A stretch of 64,000 nucleotides of DNA, from positions 290,417-354,416 of the forward strand of contig NZ_BBNN01000027.1 of assembly GCF_000829695.1 (NCBI RefSeq). The letters are read 5' to 3'. The notes beneath the pieces were generated by a model. It saw nothing but the letters and a program-made list of their open reading frames with translations. It ran no database searches and was not told where the DNA came from. Each line of letters opens with the position of its first letter. Position 1 is the stretch's first letter. This DNA comes from Streptomyces sp. NBRC 110035 (lineage in GTDB: Bacteria > Actinomycetota > Actinomycetes > Streptomycetales > Streptomycetaceae). Positions 33,276-40,461 of the stretch are shown here, one piece after another. The position numbers and the translations under genes were made by a program.

Positions 33276-34529
33276 ATGACCTACCACGTCGACTCCGAGG
33301 CCGGACGGCTGCGCCGCGTCATCCTGCACCGGCCCGATCTCGAGCTCAAAAGGCTCACCCCCAGCAACAAGGACGCCCTGCTGTTCGACGACGTGCTCTG
33401 GGTGCGCCGGGCGCGCGCCGAGCACGACGGGTTCGCCGACGTCCTGCGTGACCGGGGGGTCACCGTCCACCTCTTCGGTGACCTGCTCACCTCCACGCTG
33501 GACGTCCCGGCGGCCCGCTCGCTCGTCCTGGACCGTGTCTTCGACGAGAAGGAGTACGGCCCGCTGGCCACCGACCACCTCCGCGCGGCGTTCGAGACCC
33601 TGCCCTCGGCCGAGCTGACCGAGGCGCTGGTCGGCGGGATGACCAAGCGGGAGTTCCTGGACGCCCACCCGGAACCGACGTCGGTGCGCTTCCACGCCAT
33701 GGAACTCGACGACTTCCTCCTCCGCCCGCTGCCCAACCACCTCTTCACCCGCGACACCTCCGCCTGGATCTACGACGGGGTCTCCATCAACGCCATGCGG
33801 TGGCCCGCCCGGCAGCGCGAGACCGTGCACTTCGAGGCCATCTACCGGCACCACCCGCTGTTCCGCGACGAGAGCTTCCGCCTCTGGTCCGAGGGGCAGG
33901 CCGACTACCCGTCCACCATCGAGGGCGGGGACGTCCTGGTCATCGGCAACGGCGCGGTGCTGATCGGCATGAGCGAGCGGACCACCCCGCAGGCCGTCGA
34001 GATGCTGGCGCACAAACTGTTCGCCGCGGGTTCCGCCGAGACCATCGTCGCCCTCGACATGCCGAAGAGGCGCGCCGTGATGCACCTGGACACGGTGATG
34101 ACGATGGTCGACGGCGACACCTTCACCCAGTACGCGGGCCTCGGCATGCTCCGTTCGTACACCATCGAACCCGGCTCGGGGGACAGGGAACTGAAGGTCA
34201 CCGACCACCCGCCGGAGCACATGCACCGCGCGATCGCCGCCGCGCTCGGGCTCAGCGAGATCCGGGTGCTGACCGCCACCCAGGACGTCCACGCCGCCGA
34301 GCGCGAGCAGTGGGACGACGGCTGCAACGTCCTGGCCGTCGAGCCGGGTGTCGTCGTCGCCTACGAGCGGAACGCCACCACCAACACGCATCTGCGCAAG
34401 CAGGGCATCGAGGTGATCGAGATCCCCGGCAGCGAACTGGGCCGGGGCAGGGGCGGGCCGCGCTGCATGAGCTGCCCGGTCGAGCGGGAGGCGGTCCAGG
34501 GAGACCCCGGGAGCAGGTCACGCATATAA
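33276..34529 (+). CDS. arcA: Arginine deiminase
   Basis: Converts L-arginine to citrulline and ammonia; 417 residues from ATG 33276 with AGGA seven bases upstream. It has the pentein fold and the family motifs FTRDTSAW, EGGDVLVIGNG, DVHAAEREQWDDGCNVLAVEPGVVVAYERN split over ~335-375, and the catalytic Cys397 in PRCMSCP. Length and motifs fit a complete enzyme. The downstream ornithine carbamoyltransferase could convert the citrulline to ornithine and carbamoyl phosphate, as in the deiminase pathway. No carbamate kinase or arginine/ornithine antiporter gene is seen in the window. Confidence 0.93.
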   Translation: MTYHVDSEAGRLRRVILHRPDLELKRLTPSNKDALLFDDVLWVRRARAEHDGFADVLRDRGVTVHLFGDLLTSTLDVPAARSLVLDRVFDEKEYGPLATDHLRAAFETLPSAELTEALVGGMTKREFLDAHPEPTSVRFHAMELDDFLLRPLPNHLFTRDTSAWIYDGVSINAMRWPARQRETVHFEAIYRHHPLFRDESFRLWSEGQADYPSTIEGGDVLVIGNGAVLIGMSERTTPQAVEMLAHKLFAAGSAETIVALDMPKRRAVMHLDTVMTMVDGDTFTQYAGLGMLRSYTIEPGSGDRELKVTDHPPEHMHRAIAAALGLSEIRVLTATQDVHAAEREQWDDGCNVLAVEPGVVVAYERNATTNTHLRKQGIEVIEIPGSELGRGRGGPRCMSCPVEREAVQGDPGSRSRI

Positions 34530-34560
34530 ATGCTGATGTTCGTATAGACTTCCATGCGTC
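34520..34560 (+). promoter_or_regulatory. AT-rich promoter/operator-like patch between arcA and argF
   Basis: An abrupt AT-rich island overlaps the arcA stop and includes TATAGA at 34543-34548, a good -10 candidate, and atgcgt/atgc words that recall Streptomyces ARG boxes. It could give the carbamoyltransferase its own arginine-responsive promoter; no -35 consensus is evident. Confidence 0.4.
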
Positions 34561-34608
34561 CTGTGTCCGACCTGGCCCGATCCTGCCCCCGTACCTCTGG
34601 AGCGCCCC

Positions 34609-35619
34609 ATGGCGACAGTCCCGACCGCCCTCGCCGGCCGCCACTTCCTCAAGGAGGTGGACTTCACCGCGCAGGAGTTCCTCGGCCTGCTCGACCTGGC
34701 CGCGGAGCTGAAGGCCGCCAAGCAGGCCGGCACCGAGACCCGGTACCTCCAGGGCAGGAACATCGCGCTGATCTTCGAGAAGCCCTCGACGCGCACCCGC
34801 TGCTCCTTCGAGGTGGCCGCCGCCGACCAGGGCGCCTCCACGACGTACATCGACCCGAGCGGCTCGCACATCGGGAAGAAGGAGTCCGCGAAGGACACCG
34901 CGCGGGTGCTCGGCCGGATGTTCGACGCGATCGAGTTCCGGGGCGACTCCCAGTCCACCGTCGAGACCCTCGCCGCCTACGCGGGTGTGCCCGTCTACAA
35001 CGGTCTGACCGACGACTGGCACCCCACCCAGATGCTCGCCGACGTGCTCACCATGACCGAGCACGGCGGCGGGAGGCCGGTCACGGAGATCTCCTTCGCC
35101 TACCTCGGCGACGCCCGCTTCAACATGGGCAACTCCTACCTCGTCACCGCGGCCCTGCTGGGCATGGACGTCCGCATCGTCGCCCCGAAGACCTACTGGC
35201 CCGCCCAGGAGGTCGTCGACCGGGCGCGTACGCTCGCCGAGTCCAGCGGGGCCCGCATCACGCTCACCGAGGAGATCGCCGAGGGCGTCGCGGGCGCGGA
35301 CTTCGTCGTCACCGACGTCTGGGTCTCGATGGGGGAGCCCGCGGAGGTCTGGGACGAGCGGATCGCCGCCCTCGCGCCGTACGCGGTGACCATGGACGTG
35401 CTGCGGGCCGCCGGCAACCCGGACGTCCGTTTCCTGCACTGCCTGCCGGCCTTCCACGACCTGGGGACGCGGGTCGGCCGTGAGGTGTACGAGAAGCACG
35501 GTCTGGAGTCGCTGGAGGTGACCGACGAGGTGTTCGAGTCGGCCCACTCGGTCGTCTTCGACGAGGCGGAGAACCGGATGCACACGATCAAGGCGGTGCT
35601 GGTGGCGACCCTGGCCTGA
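34609..35619 (+). CDS. argF: Ornithine carbamoyltransferase
   Basis: Transfers carbamoyl between carbamoyl phosphate and ornithine (citrulline formation or the reverse); 336 residues. The carbamoyl-phosphate site is FEKPSTRTRCSFE (~58-70), with HPTQ at ~138 and FRGDSQ. The ornithine-binding part contains DVWVSMGE and HCLPAFHD. The pairing with arcA suggests the catabolic form (arcB), but sequence alone cannot separate anabolic ArgF from ArcB. It is separated from arcA by 79 bases that hold a possible promoter. Confidence 0.93.
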   Translation: MATVPTALAGRHFLKEVDFTAQEFLGLLDLAAELKAAKQAGTETRYLQGRNIALIFEKPSTRTRCSFEVAAADQGASTTYIDPSGSHIGKKESAKDTARVLGRMFDAIEFRGDSQSTVETLAAYAGVPVYNGLTDDWHPTQMLADVLTMTEHGGGRPVTEISFAYLGDARFNMGNSYLVTAALLGMDVRIVAPKTYWPAQEVVDRARTLAESSGARITLTEEIAEGVAGADFVVTDVWVSMGEPAEVWDERIAALAPYAVTMDVLRAAGNPDVRFLHCLPAFHDLGTRVGREVYEKHGLESLEVTDEVFESAHSVVFDEAENRMHTIKAVLVATLA

Positions 35620-35651
35620 GCCGGTGCGGCGGCCGGGCCGGCCGGTCCGGT

Positions 35652-36134
35652 TCAGTCGGGCCGGCGCTGGCGCGGCACCGCCGGCAGCCGGAACCACACG
35701 GCCTTGCCCGAGGCGGTCGGGCGGTGGCCGCACGACGAGCTCAGGGTGCGGATCAGCAGCAGCCCGCGCCCGTGCTCCTGCCAGGGATCCGGCTCGCGGA
35801 GCGGCGGGCGGGTCAGGTCGGCGGGCGCCCGCGGATCGGTGTCGTGCACCTCGACCCGGCAGCCGGTGGGCAGCAACTCCACCACCAGCTCGATCGGCGC
35901 GCCCCCGGCGGTGTGCTCCACGGCGTTGGCCACCAGCTCGGCGGTGAGCAGCTCCGCCGTGTCCCGGTCCGCGGCGTGCTCCCGCTCGGCCAGCGCGGTA
36001 CGGACCAGCGCACGGGCGACGGGCACGGCCGCGGTGGTGTGCGGCAGCGCGACGCGCCAGGATGCGGAGGTCGAGGGTTCGTACACGCTGGATCCGATCA
36101 TGGAGAGCAGGCGGGTGGTCCTGCTTTCAATCAC
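35652..36134 (-). CDS. HATPase_c anti-sigma-factor-like ATP-binding protein
   Basis: Regulatory protein of 160 residues with the RsbW/SpoIIAB-type kinase fold: N-box AELLTAELVANAVEHTAG (~63-80), G1 VEVHDTDP and G2 QEHGRGLLLIRTLSSSCGH. These abundant Streptomyces proteins usually bind sigma factors or anti-anti-sigma factors. Two starts are possible: GTG 36134, used here, or ATG 36101 at MIGSSVYEP; neither has a strong ribosome binding site. Monocistronic and convergent with argF; its upstream side has no partner anti-sigma antagonist gene. Confidence 0.8.
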   Translation of the reverse strand: MIESRTTRLLSMIGSSVYEPSTSASWRVALPHTTAAVPVARALVRTALAEREHAADRDTAELLTAELVANAVEHTAGGAPIELVVELLPTGCRVEVHDTDPRAPADLTRPPLREPDPWQEHGRGLLLIRTLSSSCGHRPTASGKAVWFRLPAVPRQRRPD

Positions 36135-36332
36135 TCAATGGTACGGCGTGGCCCTCAGGCGGTGTCGTCGGCCCGTGACGGCCGTCATGCCTCCGGAGTG
36201 CGCGGACGGCACGGCTCCCCGCCCCCGCCGGACGGGCCCCCGGGCCCGTCGCGTCGATCATGCCCGGCCGGCCTGTCGCGCAATCATGACGGCGGTCACG
36301 GATCGGTGACGCGAGGGGCCGGAGAGAGGTTC

Positions 36333-36388
36333 CGTGAGCCGTGAGCCGTGAGCCGTGAGCCGTGAGCCGTGAGCCGTGAGCCGTGAGT
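36333..36388. repeat. Heptanucleotide tandem repeat, 8 x CGTGAGC
   Basis: Seven exact CGTGAGC copies plus a final CGTGAGT in 56 uninterrupted bases, starting 20 bases beyond the paaX-like stop (minus-strand downstream). The seven-base period is not a codon multiple. It lies between two minus-strand genes and has no spacers. Confidence 0.95.
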
Positions 36389-36408
36389 CGCGCGCCGTGT
36401 GGCACGTG

Positions 36409-37221
36409 TCACAGGCCCGCGAAGACCGCCCCGGCGTCCCGCAGACGGGTGTGCAGGCCGTGGAAGACGTGCGCCGAGCGCGTACCCGGCCAGTCCTCGG
36501 GGAGCAGCCCGAGGGGGAGCCCGGGGTCCGTGTAGGGGAGATGACGCCAGGAGTCGAGGGCGAGCAGGTAGTCGTGGTACGCCTCCTCGGGCGGGGTGTC
36601 CTCGCGCTGCCGCCAGGCGTCCAGTACGTGCGCGTGCCGGTCCAGGAACGCCTCGTGCTCCTTGGCCATCCCGGCCAGGTCCCACCAGCGGGCGACCGCC
36701 TCGGCGGTGGGCGTGAACCCGAGGTGCTCACCGCGGAAGAGGTCGACGTAACCGTCCAGCCGCAGCCGCTCCAGGGTGTGCCTGGTCTCCTCGTGCAGCC
36801 GGGCCGGCGCTATCCACACGCCCGGAGCGGTGGTGCCGAAACCGAGGCCGGACAGCCGGGAGCGCAGGATGTGACGCTTCTGCCGCTCGGACTCCGGCAC
36901 GGAGAACACGGCGAGCACCCAGCCCTCGTCCGCGGGACTCGCGGCGGCGTGCACACGCCGGTCGCTGTCGTCCAGTAACCGGCGCGCTTCCGGCGACAGC
37001 TCGTATCCCGCCGCGCCCTGTGCGGTGCGGGCCGGCAGGAGCAGCCCGCGCCGCTTGAGCCGGGACACCGAGGAACGCACGGCGGGAGCGTCGACGCCGA
37101 CCGCGGCCAGCAGCCGGATCAGCTCGGCGACGGGCACGGGGCCCGGCGCGAAGCGGCCGTACGCGCCGTAGAGCGTGACGATGAGAGACCGTGGGGCAGG
37201 CTGGTCGGACACGTTGATCAT
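36409..37221 (-). CDS. PaaX-family transcriptional regulator
   Basis: GntR-related regulator of 270 residues from ATG 37221. The N-terminal winged helix (~10-80) reads LIVTLYGAYGRFAPGPVPVAELIRLLAAVGVDAPAVRSSVSRLKRRGLL across that range. The PaaX central and C-terminal domains follow (SVPESERQKRHILRSRLSGLGFG, PGVWIAP, YHDYLLALDSWRHLPYTDPGLP, LPEDWPG). PaaX itself represses phenylacetate degradation; no paa genes lie here, so the target is unknown. A heptamer repeat array follows its stop. Confidence 0.88.
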   Translation of the reverse strand: MINVSDQPAPRSLIVTLYGAYGRFAPGPVPVAELIRLLAAVGVDAPAVRSSVSRLKRRGLLLPARTAQGAAGYELSPEARRLLDDSDRRVHAAASPADEGWVLAVFSVPESERQKRHILRSRLSGLGFGTTAPGVWIAPARLHEETRHTLERLRLDGYVDLFRGEHLGFTPTAEAVARWWDLAGMAKEHEAFLDRHAHVLDAWRQREDTPPEEAYHDYLLALDSWRHLPYTDPGLPLGLLPEDWPGTRSAHVFHGLHTRLRDAGAVFAGL

Positions 37222-37800
37222 CTTAGGTCGTGCCGATCGGTGCCCTTCCCCGGGGCATCGGCATCACGCCTGGTCATCTCCCTTACCGGACAAGGAGGTT
37301 CCGGTAAGGGGGTGGCTCCCGCGCCGGGCGCCGCGCCGTGCCGGGTGTGCGCCGTGCCGCGTCCGGTCGGGCGACCACGGTGAGGTGGTCCGCAGGGACC
37401 GGGTGCGGGGCGACCGCGCGGCCGTCGGGCAGCAGTGCGCCCGTGTCGTCGAAGGCGATCGTGCCGTCGCACCTCGGGCTCCGGCCCTGCTCCGGGTGGG
37501 CGGCGACCACATGGGGGACCTGTACCCGGGGCCGGTGCATGGCGTCCGGTGGGCACACGGGGCGTACCTCCGCTCAGGTGGATCGATCCGAAGGGGCCGT
37601 CCACCCCGGCCATGCCCCCGCCGGGAGCCCCTCGGAACGTCCTGCGGGAAGCGTGGCAGCTCCCGGACGGTCCCGGGACGGTTGCCCGGAGGCCGGTGCC
37701 AACTCGCCACCGAAGGGGTGAGGGTCACCCGTCCCGGACCGCTCTCCCGGTACTGCTGAGGGAATCGAGCCCTCGTTCCCCGCCTTCCGGGAGGTCCCCC
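37222..37800. other. Region between paaX-like and DUF6299 genes
   Basis: About 580 bases. The only coding-like stretch is the small minus-strand frame at 37283-37558. The remainder upstream of the DUF6299 gene shows no recognisable gene or terminator; a GGGAGG ribosome binding site ends it. Confidence 0.4.
37283..37558 (-). CDS. Small hypothetical protein (possible remnant)
   Basis: A 91-residue frame from GTG 37558, with GGAGG ten bases upstream. Third codon positions are mostly G/C in the manner of Streptomyces genes, and the middle (CDGTIAFDDTGALLPDGRAV) looks protein-like. I recognise no family, and the C-terminus is Arg/Pro-rich. It lies in line with the paaX-like gene, 61 bases upstream of its start. 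It may be a real short gene, a decayed fragment or chance. Confidence 0.35.
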   Translation of the reverse strand: MCPPDAMHRPRVQVPHVVAAHPEQGRSPRCDGTIAFDDTGALLPDGRAVAPHPVPADHLTVVARPDAARRTPGTARRPAREPPPYRNLLVR

Positions 37801-38340
37801 ATGTCCGTCCCCACATCCACATCCACATCCACCGCCACCGCCACCGGGTCCGTGCGTCCCGTGCGTTCCGTCCTCGCCGGTGCGGCGGCCTGCGGGGCGC
37901 TGCTGCTCGGGGCCGTCGTGGCCGCGCCCTCGGTCGCGTCCGCCGCACCCGAGCCCCCTGCTGCTCCCGTTGCCTCCGCCGCCCCCGCCGCGTCCCCCGT
38001 CTCCGTGACGGTGGACCCCGTGGGCCTGATCGCCCCCGACGGCCGCCGCGTCACGCTCTCCGGCACGTACCGCTGTACGGATGCTTCCGGGCCGGTCCTG
38101 GTCGGCTCCTCCGTCCGTCAGGAGCCGGCCGTCACGCGCTACGGCGTCGGCGGCACCCGGGCACAGTGCGACGGCCGGACCCACCGCTGGGAGAACACCG
38201 GAAGCGTCCCCTCCGACGCGCTGAAGGCCGGTGCCGCCGACGTCGAGGTCACCCTCGTCGAGCTGCGCCCCGTCGGAGGCCTCCCGCTGCCCCTGTTCCA
38301 TGCGTCCCTGCGGCAGGACATCACCCTGGACCGCGGCTGA
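37801..38340 (+). CDS. Secreted DUF6299 family protein
   Basis: Exported protein of 179 residues with GGGAGG before ATG 37801. A Ser/Thr-rich lead-in, a hydrophobic core (LAGAAACGALLLGAVVAA) and an SASAA-type cleavage site near residue 49 form the signal peptide; an Ala/Pro-rich spacer follows. The mature domain (~68-179) fits DUF6299: VSVTVDPVGLIAPDGRRVTLSGTYRC, then TRYGVGGTRAQCDGRTHRW and LPLPLFHASLRQDITL. Two Cys probably form a disulfide. Function unknown. Confidence 0.8.
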   Translation: MSVPTSTSTSTATATGSVRPVRSVLAGAAACGALLLGAVVAAPSVASAAPEPPAAPVASAAPAASPVSVTVDPVGLIAPDGRRVTLSGTYRCTDASGPVLVGSSVRQEPAVTRYGVGGTRAQCDGRTHRWENTGSVPSDALKAGAADVEVTLVELRPVGGLPLPLFHASLRQDITLDRG

Positions 38341-38398
38341 ACCACCGGCGCCCGCCCGCCCCGCCGCACCGGAGCTCCCCGGAGCGCAGCCGCCCGGA

Positions 38399-39460
38399 TC
38401 AGAGCTGCTCGGCCGGCCAGTCCAGCAGGCGGGCGCCGATGACCGCGGTCTGCAGCATGTAACGGTGGGCGGGGTCGGCCGGGTTGGCGCCGGTGAGCTT
38501 GTGGATACGCTCCAGCCGGTAGGTCAGCGCCCGCACGCTCAGCGCGAGCCGCCGGGCCGTCTCCGCCGCCACGCAGCCCGAGTCGAAGTACACGGTGAGC
38601 GTCTCGAGGAGCGGCTCGGCGCCGCCCCGGGCCGAGGTGAGCGGGCCGAGAGTGCTGTGCACCAGGTCGGACATGGCCTGGCGGTCGCGGGCGAGGACGG
38701 GGTAGACGAGCAGTTCGGCGGCGTGCAGCACCGGATCGTCCAGCCCCAGCCGTTCGGCGATCTCCAGCGTGCTCAGGGCCTCTTCGTACGACTGGACGAC
38801 CCCGCCGGCCCCGGACTGCGGGCGGCCGACGGCGACCTGGCCGCCGTCGGTGGCGGCGTGCGCCTGCTTGGCGAAGTGCGTGAGCACCTCGTCCTGGTGC
38901 CCCGGGGCGACGCACAGCAGCCGGCCGTCCTTGGTGGTGAGCAGGATGCTGCGGTTGCCGAACCGGGAGTTGAGGGCCTGCTCCACCCGCCGCGGGACGG
39001 CGTCGCCCTCGTCGTAGGCGACGGGGCCCCGGGCGACGGCGACCGCGTGTTCGTGGGAGAGCCGCAGGCCGAAGCGTTCGGCCCGTTCGGCGAGCCGGCC
39101 CAGGTCACTGCGGCCGTAGAGGAGGTCGTCGATGAACTCCCGCCGTGCCGCCTCCTCCTGGCGGACGGCGAGGCGCTGCGCCCGCTCGTAGCCCTCGGCG
39201 AACGCGTCCACCGCCTGCTGCACGGCGGAGAGCGCCTCCTCGGCCGAGTCGTCCTGACCGCGCGGCCACACCTCACGCGTGGCGATCAGGTGCGTGCGCA
39301 CCAGGGCGCGCAGACCGAAGCCCGCCTCCGCGGCCCGTTCCCCCAGGGCCCGACGGGAACTCAGCTCGTCCCGGGAGAGGCGCCGGCCGGTGGCCGCGAC
39401 CTCCTCCAGGATCTGGGCATAACCTTCCAGGTACTCCCCGGGAATCTCCCGCTCCGCCAC
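38399..39460 (-). CDS. PucR/CdaR-family transcriptional regulator
   Basis: Regulator of 353 residues from GTG 39460, preceded by GGGGGAG. The N-terminal ~170 residues are helical, then a degenerate GGDEF-like middle (SHEHAVAVARGPVAYDEG, FGNRSILLTTKDGRLLCVAPG) and the PucR C-terminal helix-turn-helix: LLETLTVYFDSGCVAAETARRLALSVRALTYRLERIHKLTG across ~285-330. In Streptomyces such genes often control amino acid (proline) or purine catabolism; no target genes adjoin it. A 9-3-9 palindrome (39542-39562) 82 bases upstream is a candidate autoregulatory site. Confidence 0.87.
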   Translation of the reverse strand: MAEREIPGEYLEGYAQILEEVAATGRRLSRDELSSRRALGERAAEAGFGLRALVRTHLIATREVWPRGQDDSAEEALSAVQQAVDAFAEGYERAQRLAVRQEEAARREFIDDLLYGRSDLGRLAERAERFGLRLSHEHAVAVARGPVAYDEGDAVPRRVEQALNSRFGNRSILLTTKDGRLLCVAPGHQDEVLTHFAKQAHAATDGGQVAVGRPQSGAGGVVQSYEEALSTLEIAERLGLDDPVLHAAELLVYPVLARDRQAMSDLVHSTLGPLTSARGGAEPLLETLTVYFDSGCVAAETARRLALSVRALTYRLERIHKLTGANPADPAHRYMLQTAVIGARLLDWPAEQL

Positions 39461-39541
39461 AGCTCCCCCACATCCTGACGCGTCCTTGGCGCCGCTTCGG
39501 CGGGCCCCTGATCGCGCACCCGGCATGCAGACCCTAGTGAA

Positions 39542-39562
39542 CATTGCCGGAAACCGGCAATG
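39542..39562. promoter_or_regulatory. Palindrome CATTGCCGG-AAA-CCGGCAATG
   Basis: A perfect nine-base inverted repeat with a three-base centre, between the PucR-type gene (start 39460, minus) and the membrane-protein/flotillin operon. It is of operator size and likely bound by the PucR-type protein, though not proven. Confidence 0.55.
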
Positions 39563-39612
39563 CGTGAGCGGGGTCTGACCGGCCATCATGGTCCGCGGGG
39601 AGCACCGCGGAC

Positions 39613-39654
39613 GGTTCCGGTGCCGGACACCGGCAGGTGTCCGGCACCGGAACC
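39613..39654. repeat. Perfect 19-bp inverted repeat with four-base loop
   Basis: Bases 39613-39631 pair without mismatch with 39636-39654 around GGCA. The core arm is gttccggtgccggacacc. The right arm runs directly into the 16-base repeat array. It could be a bidirectional terminator or a structured leader element. Confidence 0.85.
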
Positions 39655-39744
39655 ACCGGGGGCCGGAACCACCGGGGGCCGGAACCACCGGGGGCCGGAA
39701 CCACCGGGGGCCGGAACCACCGGGGGCCGGAACCACCGGGGGCC
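39649..39744. repeat. Six exact 16-bp tandem repeats GGAACCACCGGGGGCC
   Basis: Six identical units without spacers, followed by a degenerate start of a seventh (ggtgccgccg). Each junction recreates CCGGAACC, which is complementary to the left arm of the preceding hairpin, so alternative pairings are possible. It lies 82 bases before the operon's first gene. Confidence 0.95.
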
Positions 39745-39826
39745 GGTGCCGCCGTCGGTGCGAGCCGTCACAGGGCGCGGCACGCAGAACGCGGGACGCG
39801 GGAACCGGGAAAGGGGGTGGCCGGAG

Positions 39827-40207
39827 ATGCACGTGATCGCGGAGGCCGCCACGGGCCTGCCCACGCTTCTGCTCACCGCGGCCCTCGTCGTGGCCGCCTG
39901 CTTCTGGCTGCTGGTGGCCGTCGGCGTCACCACTCCGCACGCCTTCGACTCGGACGCGGATCTCGACGCCTGGGGGATGGGCGGAGTGCCGGTCGCCCTC
40001 GCGCTGTCCCTGCTGACCCTGTTCGCCTGGCTGCTCGCCACCGGCGTGACCGTGCTGCTCGACGCGCACGTCTCCGACGGGCCCGGCACGGGACTGCTGC
40101 GTCTTCCCGCCCTGGCCGGAGCCCTCCTCGCGGCCTGGCGGCTGACCCGCTTCTTCGTACGCCCGCTGCACCGTCCGGTGCCCGACGAACCCGGGCCGTC
40201 CCGGTAG
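39827..40207 (+). CDS. Small membrane protein upstream of flotillin-like gene
   Basis: Hydrophobic protein of 126 residues from ATG 39827 (AGGGGG upstream). Three membrane helices are likely: ~12-34 (LLLTAALVVAACFWLLVAVGV), ~53-75 and ~88-106, with a short acidic loop DSDADLDAW between the first two. I do not recognise a family. Flotillin-like genes in many bacteria follow a small membrane partner (YqiJ/NfeD type), and the position suggests such a role; no OB-fold is visible. Probably first gene of the operon with the SPFH and AAA genes. Confidence 0.65.
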   Translation: MHVIAEAATGLPTLLLTAALVVAACFWLLVAVGVTTPHAFDSDADLDAWGMGGVPVALALSLLTLFAWLLATGVTVLLDAHVSDGPGTGLLRLPALAGALLAAWRLTRFFVRPLHRPVPDEPGPSR

Positions 40208-40461
40208 TTCCGCGGACCCGGCGGGAACCGGGGCGGCGGGCCCGGCGTGTCCCGTGGCGGAGCCGGCGTACGGCTCCCGCGCGAGCCACCCGTGCCGCAC
40301 GCCATCACACCACCGCCGCACGGCCGTCACGCCGTCAACCACGTCACCACCGCGCACAGTCCGGGCCGAGAGGCACCGGGGCGGCCCCGCCGCCACCTTC
40401 CTCGGCGCCCGGCGCCGACCTGTCACTCCTGTCCGTCACCCAGCTCCGAAGGACGTATCCC

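Noticed and set aside
36333..36388. CRISPR or attachment-site repeats
   Set aside because: Seven-base units without spacers, no integrase nearby.
39649..39744. CRISPR-like array
   Set aside because: The 16-bp units are contiguous with no spacers and there are no cas genes; simple tandem repeats.
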